From positions 62,001 through 126,000 of the forward strand of contig CALXKL010000006.1 of the NCBI GenBank assembly GCA_944388965.1: 64,000 nucleotides of DNA. Reading direction: 5' to 3'. Source of the stretch: an uncultured Spirochaetales bacterium (lineage in GTDB: Bacteria > Spirochaetota > Spirochaetia > Sphaerochaetales > Sphaerochaetaceae). How positions within the stretch are numbered: position 1 is the first letter of the stretch; each line of letters opens with the position of its first letter. Positions 16,888 through 25,003 of the stretch are shown piece after piece. The notes under the pieces are model-generated. The model saw only the letters and a list, made by a program, of their open reading frames with translations, was not told the DNA's origin and searched no databases. A program made the position numbers and the translations under genes.

Positions 16888-18188
16888 AGCTGGAAGAGAA
16901 GCTTTCAAGGATGATACAGTGCGAGACCGTCAGCCAGGCAGGTGTCGACAACAGCGCGAAGTTCCTGGCATTCCATGAAGTGCTCAGGCAGCTGTTCCCG
17001 AACGTATTCGCTCATTGCCAGGTCGAGAAGTTCGGCCAGGCCCTTCTCGTCAGATGGCAGGGCAAGGCCCATCATGATCAGCCCATAGTCCTAATGAGCC
17101 ATCAGGATGTCGTGGAGGCAAGCGGCAAGTGGTCACATGAGCCCTTCTCCGGCGATATCGCGGACGGTCGGGTCTGGGGACGCGGAACCGTCGACACGAA
17201 GGGCTCCCTCATGTGCATCTTCGAAGCCCTGGACGAACTCATCGGACAGGGATACGAACCCGGGAGGGACATCTACATCTCCTCATCCGACGGCGAGGAG
17301 GTCAGCGGAGAGGGGGCACTGCTTGCGGCGAAGGCCCTCGAGGAGCGCGGCATAAGGCCCCTCCTCGTCCTTGACGAAGGCGGCATGATCAAGGCAGAGC
17401 CCATAAATGGCGCCAAGGGGCGCTTCGCGATGATGGGCACTCTCGAGAAGGGAACCTGCAACTTCCGCTTCGTCGCACGCGGCATGGGCGGACACGCCTC
17501 CGCACCCGGCAGGAACACCCCGCTGGTAAGACTTGGGGAGTTCATGAGCGACATCGAGCACCACGATCCCTTCAGGGCGAAGATGAATGCGACCACCATC
17601 GAGATGTTCCGTCGCCTGGGTCCGACGATGAACGGACCTCTGGGCTTCATACTCACGCATGCGAAGGCGTTCTCTCCGCTTCTGGAAAGGCTTCTGCCTA
17701 AAGTGAACAGGCTCGCCACCGCCATGATAAAGACGACATGCGCCTTCACCACGGCACATGGAGCCGAAGGGCTTAACGTGCTGCCCGAAAAGGCGTACGT
17801 GACGGCCAACTGCCGTGTCATCCATCATCAGGATGCGGAGGAGACGTACAGGATACTCGCCGAGAAGGCGAGGAAGTACGATCTCGAGACCGAGGTCATC
17901 AACACAGGCAGAGCCTGCCCTGTGGTGGACCATGACAGTCATGTGTTCCACAAGGTCGAGGATGCCATCCGTCAGTCATTCCCCGGCGTCATCCCCTGCC
18001 CTTACGCGATGACAGGAGGAACGGACGCGAAGCATTTCTCCTCGATATGCGACAACGTCATACGCTTCGCTCCGCTGGAGATCGACGACCAGCAGTACGG
18101 ATCGATCCACGGCATCGACGAGAACATCTCGATATCCACGTTGAAGGGCGGAGTCGAATTCTACAAGCTCATCGTGAAGTCGTTCTGA
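16884..18188 (+). CDS. M20-family metallopeptidase
   Basis: A 434-residue cytoplasmic dizinc peptidase/deacylase of the ArgE/DapE/carboxypeptidase-S group. Zinc ligands and catalytic residues are visible: SHQDVVE with the first His-x-Asp, WGRGTVDTKGS with the bridging Asp, SDGEEVSGEGA with the catalytic Glu pair, and a C-terminal GGTDAKHF His. The lid/dimerisation domain spans roughly residues 190-320 (FVARGMGGHASAPGRNTPL). The start overlaps the upstream membrane gene. The operon suggests hydrolysis of a peptide or N-acyl amino acid brought in by the two membrane proteins. Exact substrate unknown. Confidence 0.88.
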   Translation: MKLEEKLSRMIQCETVSQAGVDNSAKFLAFHEVLRQLFPNVFAHCQVEKFGQALLVRWQGKAHHDQPIVLMSHQDVVEASGKWSHEPFSGDIADGRVWGRGTVDTKGSLMCIFEALDELIGQGYEPGRDIYISSSDGEEVSGEGALLAAKALEERGIRPLLVLDEGGMIKAEPINGAKGRFAMMGTLEKGTCNFRFVARGMGGHASAPGRNTPLVRLGEFMSDIEHHDPFRAKMNATTIEMFRRLGPTMNGPLGFILTHAKAFSPLLERLLPKVNRLATAMIKTTCAFTTAHGAEGLNVLPEKAYVTANCRVIHHQDAEETYRILAEKARKYDLETEVINTGRACPVVDHDSHVFHKVEDAIRQSFPGVIPCPYAMTGGTDAKHFSSICDNVIRFAPLEIDDQQYGSIHGIDENISISTLKGGVEFYKLIVKSF

Positions 18189-18205
18189 GAGAAAAACAAA
18201 GACAA

Positions 18206-18247
18206 AACGTAGGACGGGTTGGTGGTGTAATCAATCCATCCTGCGTT
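18206..18247. terminator. Bidirectional terminator between the M20 peptidase and Sau3AI-like gene
   Basis: AACGTAGGACGG can pair with CCATCCTGCGTT (one wobble, one mismatch) around an 18-base loop. On the minus strand T-rich sequence follows the stem, so it serves best as terminator of the leftward nuclease gene. Confidence 0.55.
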
Positions 18248-18261
18248 TCACTGCAGAGTGG

Positions 18262-19749
18262 TCAGATATCTATCCCAAGTCCTTTGACGACGGAAACCAT
18301 GTACCGCTGGTTTAACCAGAAGGATTGCTTAGTCATCCAGTCTCCGTTTGGTAGCTTGAATGCAAACTCTGGACCGGCCTTGTAATTATTGGCGTAAACA
18401 TGTCCCTTGATTTCGTGATACGAGTATTTCGAGTGAGGGCGGACATGAGCAATCGACCCAGGAATTCCCATGCCAGGCAAGTCGTTTTCTATACGCACGC
18501 TACCATTGTTTAGAAATGTTGGAATGAGTGTGACTCCATTTGTCAGCTTGGCCTTTGTTCGCAACCAGCAATCCTGTAAGCCTCCGTAAATGTCTGTCTC
18601 GCTCATGGCCCAGAACCCGGATCCCAGGAAACGGCATACTTCGGAACCATCCACCTTCTCTTTTCGCCAAATCGACAACAGGAACCTTGTCCCTTCAAAG
18701 TAGTCACAAAGGGCGGAATTCTCAAAAGAATCTTCATCGAAGACGCTTAGGAAATCTGATACGGGAAGAGATATGGACTCTTTCAAGGTTCCGTTCTCCT
18801 CAAAACGGATAGTCTTCAGAACAATATTCGCCTTCAGGAACTCTTCGCATCGGTTGGAACGGACACCAAGCATGCGGAAAGAAAGATTTGACCATGAACT
18901 CCTTGCCGAAATCTCATATCCGACTTGCTCAGCTATTTCAATGTCGGTCATTCCGATGAATCTTGACATCCGCTTGAGTGCTACAGTCTCAAAATCCCCA
19001 CCTATCCTCTCCGCACGAACATAAGTGTCGCGGTCGTTCATGATGTAATTGTTCTGCAGATAAGTCATATATGATGTCTTCAGACAAAAGGCCCGAGGTT
19101 TGGCCAAGGCAAACGGAGGATACCCTTGTCGTTTCATGGAAGAACCGTCTGCACCTTTGGTACAGGCTCCCAGATATTTCGTCATAGCCTCCGAAAGCTC
19201 GTTCGCCCTTCCCTGATAGACATAAGACATGATATCCGTCCAGTCCTGGCGGATTGTGGGCAAGTCTTCTGCTGGAACTGTGAACATAGTGACTTTGCAG
19301 AACGGAAAATCACCTCGATCTAGTCCCTTATGTTCGGATGGCCGCTTGTAGACACATAAAAGAATCCTTGCAAGCTTCTGCGCCAAGTGCGTCTCTTCGA
19401 ATCGCTTGTTCCGACCTTCAATCTCATTGTCCTTGGGCTGATAACTGATCATCGTTATGACAAGTCTCTCTCCAGCCTTCCACTTCTGCGTCGTAGTCTC
19501 TTCAACAGGAGTCGCTTTCAGTTCGACACCAAGCTCCTTGAAATCCGGACTTTGATTGTTGTTGACCTTCAAACCAAGCGCCTCTTCGACGATATTTCCA
19601 ATATTCCCCTTGTGGTTGATTGACTCCAGAAGCTTGCTTGCTTTTTCCGCATCCGGCGCATATGAAGCAACTTCACGCACCGTCTCTCCCAGAATCAGAC
19701 TGCGTACTGAAAACTCCAATGCTTCGACAGACGTCAAATCGACTTTCAC
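18262..19749 (-). CDS. Sau3AI-like type II restriction endonuclease (MutH fold)
   Basis: A 495-residue nuclease, close to Sau3AI in length (about 490). The MutH-type catalytic core is clear near the N-terminus: KGNIGNIVEEALGL with Glu 55, SPDF with Asp 69, and GVELKATP with Glu 76 and Lys 78, giving the D-x6-E-x-K spacing of MutH. In Sau3AI the C-terminal half is a second, inactive MutH-like domain used as an allosteric site, and the length here allows the same. GTG 19749 follows GGGGAGG. Sau3AI cuts GATC; that specificity is likely but not certain here. The cognate C5 methylase lies immediately upstream, in the same direction. Lower G+C than the flanks suggests transfer. Confidence 0.88.
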   Translation of the reverse strand: MKVDLTSVEALEFSVRSLILGETVREVASYAPDAEKASKLLESINHKGNIGNIVEEALGLKVNNNQSPDFKELGVELKATPVEETTTQKWKAGERLVITMISYQPKDNEIEGRNKRFEETHLAQKLARILLCVYKRPSEHKGLDRGDFPFCKVTMFTVPAEDLPTIRQDWTDIMSYVYQGRANELSEAMTKYLGACTKGADGSSMKRQGYPPFALAKPRAFCLKTSYMTYLQNNYIMNDRDTYVRAERIGGDFETVALKRMSRFIGMTDIEIAEQVGYEISARSSWSNLSFRMLGVRSNRCEEFLKANIVLKTIRFEENGTLKESISLPVSDFLSVFDEDSFENSALCDYFEGTRFLLSIWRKEKVDGSEVCRFLGSGFWAMSETDIYGGLQDCWLRTKAKLTNGVTLIPTFLNNGSVRIENDLPGMGIPGSIAHVRPHSKYSYHEIKGHVYANNYKAGPEFAFKLPNGDWMTKQSFWLNQRYMVSVVKGLGIDI

Positions 19750-19866
19750 CCGGTAGCCTCCCCATGTTCACAAGTAGACTACCACAATCAGGCAAACACT
19801 ACCAAATCAGAATTTGATAAAACCCATATCTCAGCATGAAATAGCGACAGCGTAGGTTTTAGGATA

Positions 19867-21078
19867 TCAGTCTTTGATTTCCTGGATGCGTCTGCCCATG
19901 ATTGCAATCAGGCCAACAACAAGAGCGTTTCCCATGCAGAAATACCTGAAATTCTGAGGCATGCCTGTGTTGGTCCAGTTATCAGGAAAACCATCAAGCC
20001 TTTCGCATTCCACTGGTGTAAGCAGCCTGAGTCTACCTGTCTCCGGATCCTTTACCACATGAGTCGACCTGTTCTTGGAGGATTCCCCTGTCAGCATTGT
20101 CCGACTGGGCTTATCCAGGTAATCGGGATAGGCTATCGGGCCTTCGGAATAGTTATACTCATGTCCATTTGCAGACACGCGCTTCTCCTTCTTAGCACCC
20201 TTCATGTAGGCCCATTTGGGCTCATCTTCCGCCTTTATGTAGAAGCTTTCATCCACATTGTGCTCAAGGCACTCCCCAAGCGTCTTGCGAGGACCGTCAT
20301 AGACAGCCTCGACACGCAGAGTCTGGATTGTGGATCCAATGCAATAGCCGCTGTTCTCGAATGCGGCGTGGAATCTGTCGGAAACGGCCTGGATATCATC
20401 TGGAATTTCTACTGTTTCGACACGGCAGATTTCCTCATATCGTCTGCAATGGAAAGCCGGAGCAAAGAAACCATCCTTCAGAAGAATCTCATCTCCCGTC
20501 TTCCTACCATAAAGCTTCTTCTGAATGTTCTTGTCCCTCGTGGCGAAGATGAAAGTCCTTCTTCTCCTCTGTGGGAAGCCATAGTCGGCAGCGTTGATGA
20601 CACGCCATTCTATGGAATAGCCTAGAGAGGAAAGACAGGCCAGGATGATACCGAAATCACGACCACGCTGCTTTGCAGGCGATTTGAGGAGCCGGTCCAC
20701 GTTTTCAAGCAGAATGAATCTCGGCCTCTTGTCTGTAGCGATTCTGTAGATTTCCCACCACAGCACACCTTTTTTCCCTTGGATGCCCTTGGAGTTTATC
20801 AGAGTTGATGCGACGGAATAGTCCTGACATGGAAAACCACCCACAAGAAGCTCATGGCCGGGGATGTCCTTGCTGTCGACGGTTGCGACATCGACGTTGA
20901 GGTTCGTGCTTTCAGGGAAGTGTTCATTGTAGCAATCGAATGCCCACTGGCTTTTCTTGCCAGGCTCCCACTGGTTTGCAAATATGGTCTTCCATCCGGA
21001 CTCGCCAAGCCCCAGATTGAACCCCCCTACTCCAGCAAAGAGCTCCACTACGGTATTTTCTTGAACCTTCGTCGCCAT
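19867..21078 (-). CDS. DNA (cytosine-5) methyltransferase of the R-M system
   Basis: A 403-residue C5-cytosine methylase that should protect host DNA from the Sau3AI-like enzyme. All main motifs are present in order: I VELFAGVGGFNLGL (11-24), IV GGFPCQDYS with catalytic Cys 84, VI ENVDRL (125-130), VIII QRRRRTFIFA (170-179) and the C-terminal X GNALVVGL. The target-recognition region lies between about 215 and 330. Its size matches M.Sau3AI-type enzymes. ATG 21078 has a weak AAGGG site. The gene precedes the nuclease on the same strand with a 117-base gap and is divergent from the HNH gene. Confidence 0.92.
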   Translation of the reverse strand: MATKVQENTVVELFAGVGGFNLGLGESGWKTIFANQWEPGKKSQWAFDCYNEHFPESTNLNVDVATVDSKDIPGHELLVGGFPCQDYSVASTLINSKGIQGKKGVLWWEIYRIATDKRPRFILLENVDRLLKSPAKQRGRDFGIILACLSSLGYSIEWRVINAADYGFPQRRRRTFIFATRDKNIQKKLYGRKTGDEILLKDGFFAPAFHCRRYEEICRVETVEIPDDIQAVSDRFHAAFENSGYCIGSTIQTLRVEAVYDGPRKTLGECLEHNVDESFYIKAEDEPKWAYMKGAKKEKRVSANGHEYNYSEGPIAYPDYLDKPSRTMLTGESSKNRSTHVVKDPETGRLRLLTPVECERLDGFPDNWTNTGMPQNFRYFCMGNALVVGLIAIMGRRIQEIKD

Positions 21079-21235
21079 ATTTTCTGTACCCTTACATCAC
21101 AATCTTAGTTGAAAAGAACCATCTTGAAAAGATCGATTCGGAGCTTAGCAGAAAAAAGATTTTCGATCAATCGCACCAGCCACTAGTCTGGAAGACTGTC
21201 GACTTGCCTGGTATCCTGGAGACAAGTATACGGAA

Positions 21236-22036
21236 ATGAGCAGAAACCCGAACTGGACAGAAGAGGAACTCATACTGGCATTATGTCTTTACTATGAGCT
21301 TCCATCCGGACAGCATCATCAGAGCAATAAGGAAGTCGAGAATCTTGCAACAAAGCTTGGGAGAAGAACGCCTAGTTCCGTTGCCTATAAGCTCGGAAAT
21401 TTTAAATCGCTGGATGACCGTTATACAGGAAAAGGCATGACTAATCATTCCAAGCAGGATGAAAACATTTGGAACAAGTACCTTGACCATCCTGCCGAAC
21501 TGTTCGAAAGACGCAATCAAATTCTAGCCCGACACCATGTCGACAGTGCTTCCGAACCGTCTGCGGACTATTGCCCTCTTCCCGATTCGGAGTTAGACAA
21601 GCTTGTCCATGAGATTGATTTCAGTGTCGAAGACAGAAAGAAACTACAGAACTGGCGAGAGAGCCAATGGGCTTTCCGCCTGTCTCTACTCAAAGGCTAT
21701 GATTCACATTGCTGCCTTTCGGGGATAAGCAACACAGACTTTCTGGTAGCATCCCACATTGTCCCTTGGAGCATCGACAAGGAGAACAGGCTCAATCCAA
21801 GAAACGGACTGTTGCTGAACGTGTTCCTAGACAAGGCCTTTGACAAAGGATATATCTCCATACGCAGCAACGACTACAAAGTACTGGTGAGCCCTTCGAT
21901 AAGAGACGAGAAGCTGAAGTCGCAACTAGTACGTTATGAAGGGCAGACCATTGCATTACCACGAAACCCAGCAAGAAGGCCCGACAACAGGTTCCTCGAA
22001 TACCACAATGATGTAATATTCCGTCATCACATTTGA
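21236..22036 (+). CDS. HNH endonuclease with N-terminal SANT/Myb-like domain
   Basis: A 266-residue probable restriction-type nuclease. The N-terminal 60 residues (NWTEEELILALCLYYELPSG and RTPSSVAYKLGNF) resemble the DNA-binding module common in HNH restriction-like proteins. The C-terminal half is an HNH_2 nuclease: CLSGISNTDFLVASHIVPW with His 174, RLNPRNGLLL with Asn 190, and LDKAFDKGYIS. It is divergent from the methylase by 157 bases, so one intergenic region may control both. A second nuclease next to a complete Sau3AI-like pair is unusual: it may back up the R-M system or act on differently modified DNA. Confidence 0.85.
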   Translation: MSRNPNWTEEELILALCLYYELPSGQHHQSNKEVENLATKLGRRTPSSVAYKLGNFKSLDDRYTGKGMTNHSKQDENIWNKYLDHPAELFERRNQILARHHVDSASEPSADYCPLPDSELDKLVHEIDFSVEDRKKLQNWRESQWAFRLSLLKGYDSHCCLSGISNTDFLVASHIVPWSIDKENRLNPRNGLLLNVFLDKAFDKGYISIRSNDYKVLVSPSIRDEKLKSQLVRYEGQTIALPRNPARRPDNRFLEYHNDVIFRHHI

Positions 22037-22078
22037 ATCTACATGTGTTGCGACAAGCAATCATGCTATCCTTGAGCA

Positions 22079-22554
22079 ATGCAACTGAAACTCCACATCG
22101 ACGGAATCCTCTTCTCTCCGGATAAGCAATTTCAACCCGGACTATGACAATTCACAACTGATTGATTACTTTGATGCCTGGTGCAAAGTCTCGATTAGAA
22201 TCGAATACAAAGGAACTCTACTGTACGAGCTCAAAAATGACGAGGCCATGCTCTCCGGAGAGGTTGTAATACTGGCCAATGCGTTGCAGGACCTGGTTGA
22301 CGAGCATGTCGAGAAAAAAAAGGACACTTGAGAATCTTGAACCGATAATCAAGTTCATCATCAAGAAGCACTGCGCAAAGATGCATGTCTATCTATGGGA
22401 TGGCCCTGCACCGACACTGAACAAGATTGTTCTCGACTTCTATGACGAACATGTCCAGATGCTTCTGTATTACCTACAGCTTGTTACAGGCAGGATATCG
22501 GAGTCGGACGAGCGAATCGCCAAGATGATTTCCGGTGGCTGTCTTTTAAACTGA
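22079..22554 (+). pseudogene. Small unknown gene broken by two +1 frameshifts
   Basis: Three overlapping reading frames join into one plausible protein of about 155 residues. Frame 1 (22079-22147) gives MQLKLHIDGILFSPD. Frame 2, from about 22128 to 22331, gives NFNPDYDNSQLIDYFDAW onward to DEHVEKKKDT. Frame 3 (ATG 22306 to 22554) gives a good 82-residue C-terminal part containing HVYLWDGPAPTLNKIV. The second shift coincides with a run of eight A at 22314-22321; seven A would restore the frame. Both shifts are one extra base. It is either a pseudogene at the edge of the R-M island, a product of slippage, or a sequencing error. No family is recognised. Confidence 0.5.
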
Positions 22555-22597
22555 AACCTGCCTGTGATGTGATATAAGCCAGAAGAAGGCAACGCAG

Positions 22598-22636
22598 AAA
22601 AAAGTCTCCGGGACAGGCATCGTCCTATCCCGGAGA
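22598..22636 (-). terminator. Terminator of kdgK
   Basis: On the minus strand a 9-bp stem TCTCCGGGA / TCCCGGAGA is followed by a six-T run after AC. It lies about 50 bases beyond the kdgK stop. Confidence 0.85.
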
Positions 22637-22685
22637 GAAACGATTTATTTTCCAAGGAGAATCTTCATCTCTCGATGAACATGTG

Positions 22686-23720
22686 TCATCTCTGGACGCG
22701 TCCAGATCCGTCTCCCTTGCACAGGGCCTCGACCTCGCTGAGCCTGGTCAGGTTGAAGTCTCCGTCGATGGAGTGCTTCAGACAGGACGAAGCGACTGCG
22801 AAGTTGATGGCGTACTGCTCGTCGTCGTAGTGGCTCAGAGCATAGATGATGCCTGCTGCGAAGGAGTCTCCACCGCCGACGCGGTCGACGATGTCGGTGA
22901 TCTCGTAGTGTCTGGAGAGGTAGAAGCCGGTCTTGCCGCTGAGCGCTGCGCTCCAGCCGTTCCTGTCCGCGGACTTGCTCTCGCGAAGAGTGATGGCGAC
23001 GACGCTGACGTTGGGGAACTGCTTCTTGACCTCGGCTGCCAGGGCCTCGTAGACCTTGGTGTCGAGCTCGCCCTTGGTGACATCGCTGTCGGCCTCGATT
23101 CCAAGGCACTTCTGGATGTCCTCCTCGTTGGCGATGATGACGTCTGCGTACTTGGCAAGCTCCCTCATGACCTCGGGTGCCTTCTTGCCGTAGTTCCACA
23201 GCTTCTTCCTGTAGTTGAGGTCGATGGAGACCGTGGCTCCTGCGGCCTTGGCCTGCTTCATCGCCTCGAGGGCGCAGTCGGCGGCCTCCTGGCTGACTGC
23301 CGGGGTGATGCCGGTGGTATGGAACCATGTGGCGCCCTTCATGATGGAGGCGAAGTCGAAATCCTTGACGGTGGACTTGGCGATGGCGCTCTCGGCCCTG
23401 TCGTAGACGACCAGGGAAGGTCTCTGGTTGGCGCCGGTCTCGAGGTAGTAGACACCGAGGCGTCCTCCCTTGACGCGGTTGATCGACTTCGTGTCGACGC
23501 CGTACTTCATGAGCTCCCTGACGCATGCCTCGCCGACAGCGTTGTCGGGGACTGCGGAGACGAACTTCGCATCCTCTCCGAAGATCGAGAGGGAGACGGC
23601 GACGTTGGCCTCTCCGCCACCGAACGTGGCCTCGAGTGTCGGGCTCTGGAAGAGTCTCTGCCTCTCCGGGCTCTTCAGACGCAGCATGATCTCACCGAAT
23701 GTGACGTATTTGTTAGCCAT
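22686..23720 (-). CDS. kdgK: 2-keto-3-deoxygluconate kinase
   Basis: Phosphorylates 2-keto-3-deoxygluconate to KDPG, linking the uxa pathway to the aldolase encoded divergently. The 344-residue protein is of the PfkB/ribokinase family. Residues near 30-40 ([13 protein letters not shown]) form the N-terminal substrate motif. The C-terminal PfkB signature [12 protein letters not shown] contains the catalytic Asp and anion hole. The [16 protein letters not shown] block fits KdgK-like members. ATG 23720 follows GGAGG; an upstream ATG at 23774 is not supported. It has its own promoter (23753-23781) and a KdgR-like operator 9 bases upstream of the -35. Confidence 0.92.
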   Translation of the reverse strand: MANKYVTFGEIMLRLKSPERQRLFQSPTLEATFGGGEANVAVSLSIFGEDAKFVSAVPDNAVGEACVRELMKYGVDTKSINRVKGGRLGVYYLETGANQRPSLVVYDRAESAIAKSTVKDFDFASIMKGATWFHTTGITPAVSQEAADCALEAMKQAKAAGATVSIDLNYRKKLWNYGKKAPEVMRELAKYADVIIANEEDIQKCLGIEADSDVTKGELDTKVYEALAAEVKKQFPNVSVVAITLRESKSADRNGWSAALSGKTGFYLSRHYEITDIVDRVGGGDSFAAGIIYALSHYDDEQYAINFAVASSCLKHSIDGDFNLTRLSEVEALCKGDGSGRVQR

Positions 23721-23752
23721 GGATTTGCCTCCAATTGTGTTCGTATAGCACG

Positions 23753-23781
23753 ATTGTAGGTCATAAAAATCCATCCGTCAA
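23753..23781 (-). promoter_or_regulatory. Promoter of kdgK
   Basis: On the minus strand TTGACG (23781-23776) and TACAAT (23758-23753) have a 17-base spacer, 32 bases from the start codon. Confidence 0.7.
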
Positions 23782-23790
23782 CAAAATTTC

Positions 23791-23803
23791 GAAACATCGT
23801 TTC
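23791..23803. promoter_or_regulatory. KdgR-like operator between kdgK and eda
   Basis: Perfect palindrome GAAAC-ATC-GTTTC flanked by AATTTC and ATTTTC, strongly reminiscent of the enterobacterial KdgR box (AATGAAAC-N-GTTTCATT type). It sits 9 bases upstream of the kdgK -35 and overlaps the predicted eda -35. The likely binder is the IclR-family protein encoded at 4586-5332. Confidence 0.65.
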
Positions 23804-23828
23804 ATTTTCGGAAAACCCATGTTATACT
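23800..23828 (+). promoter_or_regulatory. Promoter of the KDPG aldolase gene
   Basis: Extended -10 TGTTATACT (TATACT at 23823-23828). The best -35 position (TTTCAT, 23800-23805) coincides with the right arm of the palindrome, 17 bases upstream. Confidence 0.55.
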
Positions 23829-23859
23829 GTTCTCACCTTAGACGAAAAAGGAGTGGAAC

Positions 23860-24825
23860 ATGACCAAAACAGAACTCTTCAAGTTCTTCCATGACCTTGC
23901 GATCGTGCCTGTCGTCAAGATCGACGACGCCGCAAAGGCGGTCCCTCTTGCAAAGGCCATGATCAAGGGTGGAATCAACACGGCGGAAATCACATTCCGC
24001 ACAGATGCGGCGGAGGAGGCCATCAGGCGCATCAGCGAGGCCTGCCCCGAGATGGTCGTAGGTGCAGGAACCGTCATCAACCCCTCTCTTGCCGAGAAGG
24101 CGGTCAAGGCCGGCGCCCAGTTCATCGTGTCGGCAGGACTCAACCCCGAGACGGTCAGGTGGTGCAATGAGCATGACGTGCCCTGCTGCCCCGGCGTATG
24201 CACCCCCAGCGAGATCGAGATGGGTCTCTCTCTCGGACTTGATACGCTCAAGTTCTTCCCTGCCGAGACCAGCGGCGGCGTGAAGATGCTCAAGGACCTC
24301 GGAGGCCCCTTCCCCAAGCTGAAGTTCATGACCACCGGCGGCATCAACCCCGCCAACGTCCAGGACTATGCCAGGACGCCCAACGTCATGGCCATCGGCG
24401 GCAGCTGGATGGTCAAGGCCGACCTCATCGAGAACGAGAAGTGGGATGAGATCACCAGACTGTGCGAAGAGGCCCTCAGGCTCGTCCAGTGCATGGAGCT
24501 GGTCCATGTGGGAATCAACACGGCCGACGCCGCGGAGGCAAAGAAGGTCGCAGACACCTTTACCGCATTCGGCATGACGCTCAACGACGGCAATTCGTCC
24601 ATCTTCATGGACAAGTCCATCGAGGTCATGAAGAGCCCGTTCTACGGCGCAAAGGGCCACCTTGCATTCAAGTGCCCTGACCTCGAGAGAACGGTCAGCT
24701 ACCTTGGCAAGAAGGGCTTCACGGTCAAGGAAGAAAGCGTGAAGTACGATGCCAAGGGCAAGATGAAGGTCTGCTACTTCAACGAGGAGGTCGGCGGCTT
24801 CGCCATCCATCTCGTGAAGGGCTGA
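23860..24825 (+). CDS. eda: KDPG/KHG aldolase fused to a VOC-like domain
   Basis: Splits 2-keto-3-deoxy-6-phosphogluconate into pyruvate and glyceraldehyde 3-phosphate, the last step of uronate breakdown. Residues 1-205 are a class I KDPG aldolase: EITFRTDAA with the catalytic Glu 43, GAGTV, CPGVCTPSE, and LKFFPAE with the Schiff-base Lys 131, then TTGGI. Residues from about 212 (MELVHVGINTADAAEA) to 321 look like a glyoxalase/VOC domain (SIEVMKSPFYGAKGHLAFKC, then GGFAIHLVKG). The usual aldolase is only about 210 residues. Divergent from kdgK with a shared operator; followed by its own terminator. The second domain's role is unknown. Confidence 0.9.
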   Translation: MTKTELFKFFHDLAIVPVVKIDDAAKAVPLAKAMIKGGINTAEITFRTDAAEEAIRRISEACPEMVVGAGTVINPSLAEKAVKAGAQFIVSAGLNPETVRWCNEHDVPCCPGVCTPSEIEMGLSLGLDTLKFFPAETSGGVKMLKDLGGPFPKLKFMTTGGINPANVQDYARTPNVMAIGGSWMVKADLIENEKWDEITRLCEEALRLVQCMELVHVGINTADAAEAKKVADTFTAFGMTLNDGNSSIFMDKSIEVMKSPFYGAKGHLAFKCPDLERTVSYLGKKGFTVKEESVKYDAKGKMKVCYFNEEVGGFAIHLVKG

Positions 24826-24850
24826 TCGCCATCACACATCGCTTCACACG

Positions 24851-24875
24851 GGCGGCAGGGGACTGCCGCCTTTTT
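24851..24875 (+). terminator. Terminator of the KDPG aldolase gene
   Basis: GGCGGCAG / CTGCCGCC stem with a four-base loop followed by five T. Confidence 0.88.
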
Positions 24876-24917
24876 CATGTCCGGCGAAGAGACCATGCAG
24901 ACGGACAGCCAGCTTAT

Positions 24918-24981
24918 GAAAATCAAAAGTGCAATCTTTGAATTTCATCGAAAATCAAAAGTGGAACTTGCGAATTTCATC
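24918..24981. repeat. Two tandem 32-bp direct repeats before the DUF4143 ATPase
   Basis: Copies at 24918-24949 and 24950-24981 begin with GAAAATCAAAAGTG and end with GAATTTCATC; 27 of 32 positions agree. The second copy carries TTGCGA (24968-24973), a possible -35 paired with TAGAAT (24992-24997) just before the ATPase start. Confidence 0.7.
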
Positions 24982-25003
24982 GCTTTCATCATAGAATGCA
25001 GAT

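Noticed and set aside
22314-22331. Programmed frameshift site in a functional gene
   Set aside because: An A8 slip alone would not explain the first frame change near 22125, so decay or sequencing error is the simpler reading; kept as a finding rather than a call.
18262-22554. Prophage or integrated plasmid
   Set aside because: No integrase, phage structural or replication genes, and no attachment-site duplication at a tRNA. The region looks like an R-M island only.
24918-24981. CRISPR-like repeats
   Set aside because: Only two directly adjacent copies with no spacer between them and no cas genes; a tandem repeat, not an array.
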